Assembly (NCBI GenBank): GCA_031119205.1
Contig: JAVHYF010000006.1
Span: 99,150 to 163,149, forward strand
DNA from: Moraxellaceae bacterium
Lineage (GTDB): Bacteria > Pseudomonadota > Gammaproteobacteria > Burkholderiales > Rhodocyclaceae
Reading direction: 5' to 3'
Length of the DNA: 64,000 nt
This document shows, one piece after another, positions 13,408-25,244 of the stretch (its first letter is position 1; every line of letters begins with the position of its first letter). The position numbers and the translations under genes are program-made. A model generated the notes under the pieces. That model was not told the origin of the DNA and did no database searches. It saw nothing but the letters and a program-made list of their open reading frames with translations.

Positions 13408-14205
13408 TCAGAGCAACAGCAGCAGACCCAGTAACGGCAGCGTAGAGGTAAGGCTGTCCACGCGATCCAGCACGCCGCCATGTCCGGGCAGCAACGTGCC
13501 GCTGTCCTTCATGCCTGCCTGGCGCTTGGCGAGTGACTCGAAAAGATCGCCCAGGACGCTCAACGCGGCATAGCACAGTGCCAGCACGGCAAAGGCAATG
13601 ACACCACCGCGCTGCGCAAGGGCCGGCTCGAACTCACGCAGGATCAGCGCATACGCCAGCACCGCCACGGCACCACCGATCGCCCCCTCCCAGCTCTTTC
13701 CCGGACTGATGCGGGGCGCAAGCTTCCGTCGCCCGATGGCACGACCGACGAAGTAGGCCGCCGTATCCGCGATCCACACGGCGATCATGCCGTAGAGCAG
13801 CATCCAGGGACCGTGCTGGTTACGTATCAGCACCATGGCGACCGCCGCCGGCAACAGGACGAGCAACCCCAGCCAGACCTTTTTGCCACCCTCTGCCAGC
13901 GGCGCAGCACCCGGCCTCATCAAGGCGGGCACCCACACCAGCCAGAAGACGAGTCCGACCGCCAGCAGCAAGGGCCACGCGATGAAAGCAGGCCACAGTG
14001 CGGCGACCACCGCCATCGCCGCAAGCGCGGCGCTCAGCAGCATGCCCGCGGTATCGGACAAACCGGCAAGGCGACGCCATTCGCCGCCGGCGACCCAGAC
14101 GATGGCCGCCACGAACAGCCCCCAGGCCCAGCCTGGCAGCAAGAACAGCGCCGCGGCAAACACCGCGACCATGACGATTGCGGTGAGTACGCGCTGTTTA
14201 AGCAT
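13408..14205 (-). CDS. cdsA: Phosphatidate cytidylyltransferase
   Basis: 265 aa, about seven to eight membrane helices. Makes CDP-diacylglycerol from phosphatidic acid and CTP, feeding phospholipid synthesis. The family signature [20 protein letters not shown] followed by [12 protein letters not shown] is intact near the C-terminus. The ATG at 14205 lies inside the uppS end, so the genes overlap by eight bases; a longer upstream frame only reads uppS out of frame. Confidence 0.96.
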   Translation of the reverse strand: MLKQRVLTAIVMVAVFAAALFLLPGWAWGLFVAAIVWVAGGEWRRLAGLSDTAGMLLSAALAAMAVVAALWPAFIAWPLLLAVGLVFWLVWVPALMRPGAAPLAEGGKKVWLGLLVLLPAAVAMVLIRNQHGPWMLLYGMIAVWIADTAAYFVGRAIGRRKLAPRISPGKSWEGAIGGAVAVLAYALILREFEPALAQRGGVIAFAVLALCYAALSVLGDLFESLAKRQAGMKDSGTLLPGHGGVLDRVDSLTSTLPLLGLLLLL

Positions 14206-14980
14206 GTTCGCCCGGTGAGGGTACGAGCTGCTCGCTGGTGCGGCCGTAGCGACGCTCGCGTTTCTGATAGGAAGCGATCGCCTCATCGAAAGCCGCATCA
14301 TCGAAATCCGGCCACAGACGATCAGTGAAGTAGAACTCGGCGTAAGCCAGCTGCCACAGCAGGAAGTTGCTGACACGCTGCTCGCCACCGGTACGGATGA
14401 ACAGGTCCGGCTCAGGCGCGTCCGCCATGCTCAGATAGGGCGCGAGATCTTCCTCGCCATAACTGCCGACCTTGCCGGGATGCTCGGCCACCATGCGGTT
14501 CATGGCCTGAAGGATGTCCCAGCGCCCGCCGTAGTTGGCCGCGATGGAAAGCGTCATCGCCGAATTGCCGGCGGTCATCGCCTCGGCCTCGCGGATCGCA
14601 GCCACGAGGTCGACGTTGAAGCGCGACATGTCGCCGATGATACGCAGGCGGATACCGTTCTTGTGCAGACGGGAGACCTCGTCCTTCAGTGCCTGCAGGA
14701 ACAGGTTCATGAGGAAGGACACTTCGTCCGGCGGCCGCCGCCAGTTTTCCGAACTGAACGCAAACAGCGTCAGGTGCCGGACACCACGGTCGATGCAGCG
14801 GCGCACGACCGCGCGAACCGTTTCCACGCCACGCTTGTGACCCGCGACGCGAGGCAGGAAACGTTTCTTTGCCCAGCGCCCATTGCCATCCATGACGATG
14901 GCAATGTGCTGCGGCACCGCGGCCGAATCGGGCACTTCGCGCGTCGAGCTGATGAACCGCGACAGGACCATGTCGGGCAA
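14198..14980 (-). CDS. uppS: Undecaprenyl diphosphate synthase
   Basis: 260 aa cis-prenyltransferase. Extends farnesyl diphosphate with eight isoprene units to the C55 carrier of peptidoglycan and O-antigen synthesis. HIAIVMDGNGRWAKKR contains the catalytic Asp, FAFSSENWRRPPDEV is the substrate-binding loop, and RTGGEQRVSNFLLWQ is the IPP-binding motif. It links the MEP pathway (dxr) with the surface-polymer genes elsewhere in the window. Confidence 0.97.
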   Translation of the reverse strand: MPDMVLSRFISSTREVPDSAAVPQHIAIVMDGNGRWAKKRFLPRVAGHKRGVETVRAVVRRCIDRGVRHLTLFAFSSENWRRPPDEVSFLMNLFLQALKDEVSRLHKNGIRLRIIGDMSRFNVDLVAAIREAEAMTAGNSAMTLSIAANYGGRWDILQAMNRMVAEHPGKVGSYGEEDLAPYLSMADAPEPDLFIRTGGEQRVSNFLLWQLAYAEFYFTDRLWPDFDDAAFDEAIASYQKRERRYGRTSEQLVPSPGEHA

Positions 14981-15021
14981 CCGTGGCTGGAAAGGATGAG
15001 CAGAACGAGTCGCGAGGCGGC

Positions 15022-15579
15022 TCAGATCTGCATCAGTTCCTGTTCTTTGTGCGCGAGCAGCTTCTCGGTCTCGCCGATGTACTTGTCGGTGAGCTTCTGG
15101 ATGTCGTCCTGGGCACGGCGCTCGTCATCTTCGGCGATGGTCTTGGCCTTCAACGCATCCTTCAACGACGTATTGGCGTCGCGACGCACGTTGCGGATGG
15201 CAACCTTGGCATCCTCGGTCTCACCGCGCACGATCTTGATGAGATCCTTGCGGCGCTCTTCGGTCAGCGCGGGCATCGGCACGCGCACCACGTCGCCCAT
15301 GGTGGCGGGGTTCAGGCCCAGGTCGGAATCACGGATCGCCTTCTCGATCTTGGCGATCATCGGCTTCTCCCAAGGCTGGACACCGATCGTGCGGGCATCC
15401 AGCAGCGACACGGCGGCAACCTGGTTGATCGCCGTCGGCGTACCGTAATAGTCGACCATCACGTGGTCGAGCAGGCCGGTGTGGGCACGGCCGGTACGCA
15501 CCTTGGCCAGATCGTTCTTGAGCGCTTCCACCGACTTCTGCATCTTCTGTTCGGTGGTCTTCTTGAGATCGGGAATCAT
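15022..15579 (-). CDS. frr: Ribosome recycling factor
   Basis: 185 aa, exact family length. Splits post-termination ribosomes with EF-G. The three-helix bundle sequence is typical: [26 protein letters not shown] at the start, ending in [21 protein letters not shown]. It follows pyrH by 32 bases in the rpsB-tsf-pyrH-frr operon. Confidence 0.97.
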   Translation of the reverse strand: MIPDLKKTTEQKMQKSVEALKNDLAKVRTGRAHTGLLDHVMVDYYGTPTAINQVAAVSLLDARTIGVQPWEKPMIAKIEKAIRDSDLGLNPATMGDVVRVPMPALTEERRKDLIKIVRGETEDAKVAIRNVRRDANTSLKDALKAKTIAEDDERRAQDDIQKLTDKYIGETEKLLAHKEQELMQI

Positions 15580-15611
15580 CGCGTACCTCTCGTTACTTGT
15601 TCAGCACTTGT

Positions 15612-16325
15612 TCAGATGTGCACCATCGTGCCTTCGTCTTCGCCCATCACCACGCGACGCAGCGCGCCCGGCTTGAACAGGGAGAATACGTTGATCGGCA
15701 GCTTCTGGTCACGACACAGCGCAAAAGCGGTGGCATCCATGACCTGCAGGTTCTTCGCAATCGCTTCGTCGAAGCTAATCTTCGCGTAGCGGGTCGCGTT
15801 CGGGTCCTTCTTGGGATCCGCCGTGTAGATACCGTCGACCTTGGTGGCCTTCAGCACGATCTCTGCGCCGATCTCGGTGCCACGCAGCGCGGCTGCGGTA
15901 TCGGTGGTGAAGAACGGGTTGCCGGTGCCAGCAGCGAAGATGACGATCTTGCCTTCTTCGAGATAGCGGATGGATTTGCCGCGGATATACGGCTCCACCA
16001 CCTGCTCGATGTTCAGTGCCGACTGCACACGGGCAGCCACACCGGCAACGCGCATCGCATCGCCAAGCGCCATGGCGTTCATGATGGTTGCCATCATGCC
16101 CATGTAGTCGGCCGTGGCGCGGTCCATGCCGGACGCAGCGCCCGCCATGCCACGGAATATGTTGCCGCCGCCTATGACGATCCCGATCTCCACACCAAGG
16201 CGCTGGACCTCGGCCACATCACTCACGATACGTGAAACGATGCCCTGGTTGATGCCGTAGGCATCGTCGCCCATGAGGGCTTCACCAGAAAGTTTGAGCA
16301 GGATGCGTTTATAGGCGGCGGGCAT
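15612..16325 (-). CDS. pyrH: UMP kinase
   Basis: 237 aa amino acid kinase-fold enzyme making UDP from UMP, a hexamer controlled by GTP and UTP in the family. [14 protein letters not shown] is the phosphate-binding N-terminus, [10 protein letters not shown] the nucleotide/UMP-binding loop, and [19 protein letters not shown] the typical C-terminal segment. It lies 9 bases after tsf. Confidence 0.97.
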   Translation of the reverse strand: MPAAYKRILLKLSGEALMGDDAYGINQGIVSRIVSDVAEVQRLGVEIGIVIGGGNIFRGMAGAASGMDRATADYMGMMATIMNAMALGDAMRVAGVAARVQSALNIEQVVEPYIRGKSIRYLEEGKIVIFAAGTGNPFFTTDTAAALRGTEIGAEIVLKATKVDGIYTADPKKDPNATRYAKISFDEAIAKNLQVMDATAFALCRDQKLPINVFSLFKPGALRRVVMGEDEGTMVHI

Positions 16326-16334
16326 TGATACTCC

Positions 16335-17234
16335 TCAGCGAGCAGCTGCAGCGGCAGCGGCCTGGGCGGCCACTTCTGCGGCGAAGTCATTCACCTTCTT
16401 CTCGATGCCTTCGCCCACCACGTACAAGGTGAAGCTGGCAACGGAAGCCGATTTCGACTTCAGCAGTTGCTCGATGGTCTGCTTGCCGTCTTCAGCCTTC
16501 ACGAAGACCTGGGACAGCAGGGTGACTTCCTTGAGGAATTTCTGCACCGTGCCTTCGGCGATCTTTTCCAGCATGGCTTCGGGCTTGCCCGATTCCTTGG
16601 CCTTCTCGATCGCCACGCGACGCTCGGTTTCAATCAGATCGGCCGGCACGCCGGAAGCGTCCAGCGACTTCGGCTTGGAAGCCGCGATGTGCATCGCCAC
16701 GTCCTTGCCCAGCGCTTCTTCACCGCCGACCAGGTCAACCAGCACGCCAACCTTCGAACCACCGTGGATGTAGCTGACGACCTTGCCTTGCGCCTCGACG
16801 CGCTGAAAGCGACGGACCGAGATGTTCTCGCCGATCTTGCCGACCAGTGCGGTGCGCACGGCGTCAACGGTGGAGCCTTCCAGCGGCAAAGCCGACAGGG
16901 CAGCAACGTCCGCCGGGTTCTTGGTAGCGATCAGTTCGGCCACCGACTTGGTGAAAGCCAGGAAGTCATCGTTCTTGGCTACGAAGTCGGTCTCGCAGTT
17001 CACTTCGACGATGGCAGCCAGCTTGCCGTCGGCGGAGATGTAGGTGCCGACGATGCCTTCCGCCGTCACGCGGGCCGCGGCCTTGCTGGCCTTGTTGCCC
17101 AGCTTCACGCGCAGGATCTCTTCTGCCTTGCCCAGATCGCCGTCGGCTTCGGTCAGGGCCTTCTTGCATTCCATCATCGGCGCGTCGGTCTTCGCGCGCA
17201 GCTCGGCCACCATGCTTGCGGTAATTGCCGCCAT
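16335..17234 (-). CDS. tsf: Elongation factor Ts
   Basis: 299 aa. Guanine nucleotide exchange factor for EF-Tu. The start at 17234 gives [20 protein letters not shown] and then [13 protein letters not shown], the N-terminal UBA-like domain. [16 protein letters not shown] is the conserved EF-Tu contact segment containing the TDFV motif. The longer open frame upstream is non-coding leader. It lies downstream of rpsB with a hairpin in the 111-base gap. Confidence 0.97.
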   Translation of the reverse strand: MAAITASMVAELRAKTDAPMMECKKALTEADGDLGKAEEILRVKLGNKASKAAARVTAEGIVGTYISADGKLAAIVEVNCETDFVAKNDDFLAFTKSVAELIATKNPADVAALSALPLEGSTVDAVRTALVGKIGENISVRRFQRVEAQGKVVSYIHGGSKVGVLVDLVGGEEALGKDVAMHIAASKPKSLDASGVPADLIETERRVAIEKAKESGKPEAMLEKIAEGTVQKFLKEVTLLSQVFVKAEDGKQTIEQLLKSKSASVASFTLYVVGEGIEKKVNDFAAEVAAQAAAAAAAR

Positions 17235-17270
17235 GATCACTCCTGAATTAAGTCTTTGATTGCCTGATTG

Positions 17271-17295
17271 ACAAAGCCCCGCATAGCGGGGCCTT
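17271..17295 (-). terminator. Hairpin between rpsB and tsf, possible partial terminator
   Basis: Arms GCCCCGC (17276-17282) and GCGGGGC (17286-17292) with a three-base loop. On the minus strand it is followed by TTTGT only, so it is a weak terminator or RNA-processing/attenuation signal that could set the ratio of S2 to EF-Ts. Confidence 0.5.
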
Positions 17296-17345
17296 GCCGG
17301 GGACGACAGGCGCACGCGCCCAGCGTCCAGTATCGATGAAGCGTA

Positions 17346-18107
17346 TTACGCCTGTTGCGCGTCGGCGCCGTCTTCCACTTCCACGAACTCTTCGCTCGAG
17401 GAAACGGCAGCAACCAGATCGGCCACAGCGTTGTTACGACCTTCCAGCACGGCATCAGCCACGCCAGCGGCGTACAGGCGGATAGCGCGGGACGAGTCGT
17501 CGTTACCCGGGATCACGTAATCCACGCCTTCCGGCGAGTGGTTGGTGTCGACCACGGCCACGACCGGGATGCCCAGCTTCTGGGCTTCGGTGATGGCGAT
17601 CTTGTGGTAACCCACGTCGATCACGAACAGGGCATCCGGCAGGCCGGCCATGTCCTTGATACCGCCCAGGCTCTTCTGCAGCTTGACCAGTTCGCGCTGG
17701 TTCAGCAGCGCTTCCTTCTTGGACAGGCGCTCGGACGAACCGTCGGCGAACATCTGCTCCATGTCCTTCAGGCGCTTGATCGAGCCCTTGACGGTTTTGA
17801 AGTTGGTCAGCATGCCGCCGAGCCAGCGCTCGTCGACGTAGGGCACGCTGGCGCGTTGCGCTTCTTCAGCGAGAATCTCGCGAGCCTGGCGCTTGGTGCC
17901 CACCATCAGGATGGTGCCGCGGTTGGCGGACAGCTTGCGGATGAAAGCCATCGCCTCGTTGTACTTCTGGAGCGTCTTCTCCAGGTTGACGATGTGGATC
18001 TTGTTGCGATGGCCGAAGATATAGGGGGCCATCTTGGGGTTCCAGAAGCGCGTCTGGTGGCCGAAGTGGACACCGGCTTCCAGCATTTGACGCATGGTCA
18101 CGGACAT
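17346..18107 (-). CDS. rpsB: 30S ribosomal protein S2
   Basis: 253 aa, normal length. Starts [20 protein letters not shown] and has the S2 signatures [19 protein letters not shown] and the [21 protein letters not shown] stretch near the C-terminus. It is the first gene of the rpsB-tsf-pyrH-frr operon, with a 150-base leader and a good sigma-70 promoter upstream. Confidence 0.98.
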   Translation of the reverse strand: MSVTMRQMLEAGVHFGHQTRFWNPKMAPYIFGHRNKIHIVNLEKTLQKYNEAMAFIRKLSANRGTILMVGTKRQAREILAEEAQRASVPYVDERWLGGMLTNFKTVKGSIKRLKDMEQMFADGSSERLSKKEALLNQRELVKLQKSLGGIKDMAGLPDALFVIDVGYHKIAITEAQKLGIPVVAVVDTNHSPEGVDYVIPGNDDSSRAIRLYAAGVADAVLEGRNNAVADLVAAVSSSEEFVEVEDGADAQQA

Positions 18108-18261
18108 GGAATGAACTCCGATTTACAGGTTTAACCTCCGCTCGCGCTGGCAGCCTGACCGGCCGACCCTTTCGCCCCTTTCCAGAGGCGAACCTGTTAC
18201 GCAAGCGTGCGAATTTGCTCCGCGGCACGCAAAGACCGTGCATCACGAAGCAGAGCCCGAG

Positions 18262-18291
18262 ATTTTAGCAGGTGAAACACCCTGAACTCAA
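18262..18291 (-). promoter_or_regulatory. Sigma-70-like promoter of rpsB
   Basis: On the minus strand TTGAGT (18286-18291) is followed after 18 bases by TAAAAT (18262-18267). It lies in the gap after the truB stop, about 150 bases before the rpsB start. The long leader is where S2 autoregulation would act if it exists here. Confidence 0.55.
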
Positions 18292-18296
18292 GCCCG

Positions 18297-19208
18297 TCAG
18301 GACTCCTGAGCCTGAGCGATGAGCCGCTGCGGCTGCATGCGGCCGGCTCGCCATTGCCCCAGGCCGAGGAATGACTCGCCGTAGACACGGCAGGTCTCGC
18401 CCTCGACAACATCCCCCTCCGCCTCGACCGCCTGCCCGAGCCGGAAGCGCGCTGCGGTCGGCGGATCAAGGCGGACCTCAGGGAAATGTGCAACCAGCGT
18501 ATCCACGGGCAAGAGCAAAGCCGTGCGCTGGTCTTCAGGAAGGGCCTCGATCGCCTCCATCGTGGTTGCCGCATCGAGCCCAAGCGGGCCAGCGGCAATC
18601 CGTCGCAGCGCAGACAGATGCGCGCCACAGCCGAGAGCCTCGCCAATATCCTCGCCCAGGGTGCGGATGTAGGTGCCCTTGCTGCAACGGACCCGCAGAC
18701 TCACGCTCTCGGGCGCAATCGCGAGCACTTCGATCCCGTGAATGCGCACGCACCTGGCCTTGCGCTCGATCTCCACACCCTGGCGCGCGTACTCGTACAG
18801 CGCCCTGCCCTGATGCTTGAGCGCCGAATACATCGGCGGCACCTGTTCGATTTCGCCGACGAAACGCGCGCAGGCGGCGTGGATGGCGGCCTCATCCACG
18901 ACGACCTCGCGACGGCTCAGCACCTCGCCCTCGACATCCCCGGTCGTGGTTGTCACCCCAAGGCTCAGCGTCGTCTCGTAAGCCTTGTCGGCATCCAGCA
19001 ACAACTGGGAGAACTTGGTCGCTTCACCCAGCAAGACCGGCAGCAGACCAGAGGCCATCGGGTCCAGCGTGCCGGCGTGGCCGGCCTTGGCCGCATTCAA
19101 CAGGCGCCGCGCCCGCTGCAAGGCGGCATTGCTGCTCGCGCCGTGTGATTTGTCGAGCAGGAGCACGCCATCGACCGCGTCACCGCGGCGGCGACTGGCA
19201 CGCCCCAT
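18297..19208 (-). CDS. truB: tRNA pseudouridine(55) synthase
   Basis: 303 aa. Makes pseudouridine 55 in the T-loop of tRNAs. VLLDKSHGASSN opens the catalytic domain, and GHAGTLDPMASGLLPVLLG carries the catalytic Asp. YEYARQGVEIERKAR and GTYIRTLGEDIGEALGCGAHL are further family blocks, and a C-terminal PUA-like part follows. The ATG overlaps the rbfA stop by one base (TGATG). Confidence 0.97.
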   Translation of the reverse strand: MGRASRRRGDAVDGVLLLDKSHGASSNAALQRARRLLNAAKAGHAGTLDPMASGLLPVLLGEATKFSQLLLDADKAYETTLSLGVTTTTGDVEGEVLSRREVVVDEAAIHAACARFVGEIEQVPPMYSALKHQGRALYEYARQGVEIERKARCVRIHGIEVLAIAPESVSLRVRCSKGTYIRTLGEDIGEALGCGAHLSALRRIAAGPLGLDAATTMEAIEALPEDQRTALLLPVDTLVAHFPEVRLDPPTAARFRLGQAVEAEGDVVEGETCRVYGESFLGLGQWRAGRMQPQRLIAQAQES

Positions 19209-19612
19209 CAATCGTTCTCCGGCTCGACGTCGTCCGCAGTGCCCGTGCGCGAACGATCCTCGGCGATCACCTTGTCGATCAGTGCCGACATGCGATTGCC
19301 GTTCTCGATCGAACGGTCGTAGACGAAGTGCAGTTCAGGCGTCGTATGGATACGTACGCGACGACCCAATTCGCGACGCAGGAATCCACTGGCGCGACGC
19401 AGACCGACGAGGATGTCTTCAACCCCCTCCTCGCCCGTCATCGACGTGAAGAACACTTTGGCGTGCGCGTAGTCCGGCGTGATTTCCACTTCGGTCAGCG
19501 AAATGAAACCGACGCGCGGGTCCTTGACCTCGGAGCGGATCAGCTCAGCGAGTTCACGGCGGATCTGTTCGACCACACGGGCCGAGCGGGAATATTCCTT
19601 AGGCATGAACAC
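19208..19612 (-). CDS. rbfA: Ribosome-binding factor A
   Basis: 134 aa KH-like protein that helps 16S rRNA 5' end maturation in 30S subunits. Typical blocks are RVVEQIRRELAELIRSEVKDPRVGFI and DYAHAKVFFTSM. The start follows AGGAGGG by a normal distance. It is separated from infB by a 62-base gap with a hairpin and coupled to truB. Confidence 0.96.
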   Translation of the reverse strand: MFMPKEYSRSARVVEQIRRELAELIRSEVKDPRVGFISLTEVEITPDYAHAKVFFTSMTGEEGVEDILVGLRRASGFLRRELGRRVRIHTTPELHFVYDRSIENGNRMSALIDKVIAEDRSRTGTADDVEPEND

Positions 19613-19627
19613 TGCCCTCCTGTTTCA

Positions 19628-19653
19628 AAACAAACGGGCCCCGCAGGGCCCGT
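19628..19653 (-). terminator. Hairpin terminator between infB and rbfA
   Basis: Arms ACGGGCCC (19634-19641) and GGGCCCGT (19646-19653), four-base loop, followed on the minus strand by TTGTTTTG. It probably ends part of the nusA-infB transcripts before rbfA-truB; readthrough would be needed for the rest. Confidence 0.65.
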
Positions 19654-19674
19654 TCTTGCTGTCTAGCCCGGCAC

Positions 19675-22413
<2,739 letters not shown>

Positions 22414-22428
22414 GTGCTGCGTTCCCCT

Positions 22429-23901
22429 TTACTCGAACCAGTGCGCGCGCGCCTTGGTAATCAGATCCTTGGCGCGGGCTTCGTCCAGGCCACCCATCTC
22501 GACCAGCTCGTCGACCGCCAGGTCAGCCAGATCATCCCGCGTCTTCACGCCGGACTGGGCCAGCTTCGCTGCCAGCGTCTTGTCCATGCCATCCAGCGTC
22601 AGCAGGTCTTCGGCCACGCCTTCGAGTTGCTCTTCGTTGACGATGGCTTCGGTCAGCAACACGTTGCGCGCACGGGTGCGCAGTTCGTTGACCGTGTCTT
22701 CGTCGAAGGCTTCGATTTCCAGCATTTCGGCGAGCGGCACGTAGGCCACTTCTTCCAGCGAGGAGAAACCCTCCTCGATCAGGATGTCAGCCACTTCCTC
22801 GTCGACGTCCAGCTTCTCGCAGAACAACGAGCGCAGACGCCCCTGCTCTTCTTCACTCTTGCTGGCCGCGTCTTCAACCGTCATCAGGTTGATGTTCCAG
22901 CCAGTCAGCTCCGAGGCCAGTTTCACGTTCTGACCACCGCGACCGATCGCCATGGCCAGGTTGGCTTCATCAACCACCACGTCCATGCTGTGTGCTTCTT
23001 CATCGACGACGATGGAGCTCACTTCGGCAGGCGCAAGTGCGTTGATGACGAACTGCGCCGGGTCAGCCGACCACAGCACGATGTCGACGTTCTCGCCACC
23101 CAGCTCATTACGCACGGCGGTCACGCGGGAGCCACGTAGGCCCACACAGGTGCCGATCGGGTCAACGCGCGGATCGTTCGACTTGACGGCGATCTTGGCG
23201 CGCAGGCCGGCATCACGCGCGGCAGCCTTGATCTCCAGCAGACCATCTTCGATCTCGGGCACTTCCAGCTCGAAGAGCTTGGAGATGAAATCCGGCGCGC
23301 TACGCGACAGGATGAGTTGCGGGCCACGGGCAGCGCGATCGATACGCAACAGGTAGGCACGCACGCGGTCACCCACCCGCAGGTTTTCCTTCGGGATCTG
23401 CTGGTCACGCGGCAGCACAGCCTCCAGACGACCGGCCTCGACGATGGCGTTACCGCGTTCGATGCGCTTGACGCTACCCGTCACCAGATGCTCGCCGCGC
23501 TCCAGGAAGTCGTTGAGGATCTGCTCCCGCTCTGCGTCACGGATCTTCTGCAGGATGACCTGTTTAGCCGCCTGGGCACCGATACGACCGAAGTCGACGA
23601 CCTCTACCGGGTCTTCGATGAATTCGCCCAGTTCGATATCCGGGAATTGTTCGCGCGCGTCGATGATGCCCATCTGCGCTTCGTCGTTCTCGACTTCGGC
23701 ATCCAGCATCACCAGCCAGCGGCGGAAAGCTTCGTATTCGCCGGTTTCGCGATCGATGGCGACGCGCACGTCGGCCTCGTCATGGACGCGTTTCTTGGTA
23801 GCCGAGGCCAGAGCCAGCTCCAGGGCCGTAAACACGACTTCCTTGTTCACGTTCTTCTCACGTGCCAAGGCATCTACAAGCAGCAGCACTTCGCGGCTCA
23901 T
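22429..23901 (-). CDS. nusA: Transcription termination/antitermination factor NusA
   Basis: 490 aa. RNA polymerase-binding elongation factor. The start at 23901 ([20 protein letters not shown]) is preceded by a GGGAGAGTGGAG purine tract. Order of domains: N-terminal RNAP-binding domain (1-130), S1 ([14 protein letters not shown]), KH1 and KH2 ([32 protein letters not shown]) and two C-terminal acidic repeats, the last ending [17 protein letters not shown]. It lies between rimP and infB, the usual order. Confidence 0.98.
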   Translation of the reverse strand: MSREVLLLVDALAREKNVNKEVVFTALELALASATKKRVHDEADVRVAIDRETGEYEAFRRWLVMLDAEVENDEAQMGIIDAREQFPDIELGEFIEDPVEVVDFGRIGAQAAKQVILQKIRDAEREQILNDFLERGEHLVTGSVKRIERGNAIVEAGRLEAVLPRDQQIPKENLRVGDRVRAYLLRIDRAARGPQLILSRSAPDFISKLFELEVPEIEDGLLEIKAAARDAGLRAKIAVKSNDPRVDPIGTCVGLRGSRVTAVRNELGGENVDIVLWSADPAQFVINALAPAEVSSIVVDEEAHSMDVVVDEANLAMAIGRGGQNVKLASELTGWNINLMTVEDAASKSEEEQGRLRSLFCEKLDVDEEVADILIEEGFSSLEEVAYVPLAEMLEIEAFDEDTVNELRTRARNVLLTEAIVNEEQLEGVAEDLLTLDGMDKTLAAKLAQSGVKTRDDLADLAVDELVEMGGLDEARAKDLITKARAHWFE

Positions 23902-23950
23902 CGCTCCACTCTCCCGCAATCCAGTTTCATTTCGTCAATGCAACGGCTCG

Positions 23951-24379
23951 TCAAAACTGCGGCACCAGCCGAGCCTTCTCTATCTGATCGAGGGCGAAGA
24001 GCTGCTCACCCTTGTCGGTCGACAACACCACTTGCCCGTCACGCAAACCATCCAGGCGACCGACGAAATTGCGCTGATTCCCCACCGGCACATGCAGGCG
24101 GACCTGCGCCTGCTGGCCCGCGAAACGCTCGAAATCGGCCGGTTTCTTCAGCGGCCGGTCCAGGCCGGGCGAAGAAACCTCGAGGCGGTCGTAGTCGACG
24201 CCTTCGACCTCGAAGATCCGCTGCAGCTGGTTGCTCACCGCCACGCAGTCTTCGACATGGATGCCACGCTCGATATCAATGAACACGCGCAGCAGACGTC
24301 CCTTGGGCGACAACTCGGTATCCACGAGTTCGTAACCCAGACCTGCCACGGCTTGCTCAACGATTTCCGCGATGTTCAT
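23951..24379 (-). CDS. rimP: Ribosome maturation factor RimP
   Basis: 142 aa. Needed for 30S subunit maturation. The start at 24379 gives MNIAEIVEQAVAGLGYELVD, the family N-terminus; the longer open frame runs back through the terminator hairpin and is not coding. HVEDCVAVSNQLQRIFEVE and EVSSPGLDRPLKKPADFERF are the characteristic blocks. First gene of rimP-nusA-infB. Confidence 0.96.
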   Translation of the reverse strand: MNIAEIVEQAVAGLGYELVDTELSPKGRLLRVFIDIERGIHVEDCVAVSNQLQRIFEVEGVDYDRLEVSSPGLDRPLKKPADFERFAGQQAQVRLHVPVGNQRNFVGRLDGLRDGQVVLSTDKGEQLFALDQIEKARLVPQF

Positions 24380-24393
24380 TTCGACGCCACAAA

Positions 24394-24416
24394 TAAAAAA
24401 TGGGCGCAACGCCCAT
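24394..24416 (-). terminator. Terminator-like hairpin inside the rimP-nusA-infB leader
   Basis: Arms ATGGGCG (24400-24406) and CGCCCAT (24410-24416) with a CAA loop. It is followed on the minus strand by six T residues (24394-24399), a textbook intrinsic terminator. It lies 15 bases before the rimP start and about 90 bases after the likely transcription start, so it would act as an attenuator rather than ending an upstream gene; no minus-strand gene lies upstream. Confidence 0.8.
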
Positions 24417-24417
24417 C

Positions 24418-24505
24418 TTTCAAAACCCAATCAGACGGTGCTGGCTACCGGGTGATGAACCTTTCCCGGTTTGCTTCCTCCCAGACAGGCAAGGGCCAGC
24501 GAATC
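24418..24505 (-). promoter_or_regulatory. Structured 5' leader RNA of rimP-nusA-infB
   Basis: Between the promoter and the attenuator hairpin the RNA can fold. Arms GCCAGC/GCTGGC (24440-24445 with 24495-24500) enclose a second stem ACCGGG/CCCGGT (24447-24452 with 24465-24470) whose 12-base loop contains AAGGTTCATC on the minus strand. I do not match this to a named RNA family. A regulatory role is inferred from position. Confidence 0.5.
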
Positions 24506-24511
24506 CGAAAG

Positions 24512-24540
24512 ATTGTAGCATGCCGCCGCAGCGCAGTAAA
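24512..24540 (-). promoter_or_regulatory. Sigma-70-like promoter of rimP-nusA-infB
   Basis: On the minus strand TTTACT (24535-24540) is followed after exactly 17 bases by TACAAT (24512-24517). It lies in a gap with no other minus-strand gene upstream, about 130 bases before rimP. Confidence 0.65.
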
Positions 24541-24652
24541 TCAGCCCCTTAGCTTGCCCCTGCAGTGCCAGCCGCGACTTGATGCAGCGCGAAAGCCCCG
24601 GCCGACACTGTCTGTAGAATCCCTCGCCTGAAGCTTCCAACCTTCCATCGCC

Positions 24653-25162
24653 ATGCTCACCAGAATTCCGCCGCGCCTCGCCTTCTTCCTGATCTTCCTG
24701 TTCTGCACCGGCCTCATTACGGCGGGCCTGATCCTCCAGCATTTCAAGGGCCTCCACCCCTGTCCGATGTGCATCATGCAACGCTACGCCTTCATGACCT
24801 GCGGTCTGGTGGCATTGCTGGCAGCCCTGCACAACCCGGGCAACACCGGGCGACGGGTATACGGGGCGCTACTGGCCATCAGCGCAGTGGCAGGCATCGG
24901 CGTAGCGATCCGCCAGAGCTGGTTGCAGATATTTCCATCGCCCGAAGTCATGTGCGGTCCCGATCTGTCTTATATGGTCAATGCATTCCCGCTGGGGCAA
25001 GCCTTGCCGATGATCTTCAACGGCGACGGCGACTGCAGCAAGATCGACTGGACGTTCCTGGGGCTGTCGCTCGCCAACTGGGCGATCGTGTTCTTCGCGC
25101 TGGTCATCGTTGCCAGCATCTGGCAGACCCTGCGAAGCTATCCCCGCCGCACCTTCGGCTAA
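24653..25162 (+). CDS. dsbB: Disulfide bond formation protein DsbB
   Basis: 169 aa, four membrane helices. Reoxidises DsbA and passes electrons to quinone. The first periplasmic loop has the active-site pair in GLHPCPMCIMQRYAF. The second loop has the other cysteine pair, in EVMCGPDLSYM and GDGDCSKIDWTF. It is divergent from the rimP operon; no partner dsb gene is nearby. Confidence 0.95.
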   Translation: MLTRIPPRLAFFLIFLFCTGLITAGLILQHFKGLHPCPMCIMQRYAFMTCGLVALLAALHNPGNTGRRVYGALLAISAVAGIGVAIRQSWLQIFPSPEVMCGPDLSYMVNAFPLGQALPMIFNGDGDCSKIDWTFLGLSLANWAIVFFALVIVASIWQTLRSYPRRTFG

Positions 25163-25215
25163 GTGAAGCGCCTGTCGGCGCATTTCACATTACGAAATAA
25201 AGTTGTATCGAGTAA

Positions 25216-25244
25216 GATGCAGGCATGCCTGACATGCCTGCATC
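25216..25244 (+). repeat. 12-bp perfect inverted repeat overlapping the IclR regulator start
   Basis: Arms GATGCAGGCATG (25216-25227) and CATGCCTGCATC (25233-25244), five-base loop. The start codon at 25225 lies inside it. It could be an operator for self-repression or an RNA hairpin limiting translation. Confidence 0.6.

Noticed and set aside
24418..24505. SRP RNA or tRNA in the rimP leader
   Set aside because: A GGAAGCA string resembles the SRP RNA loop, but the flanking stems do not match, and no cloverleaf can be formed.
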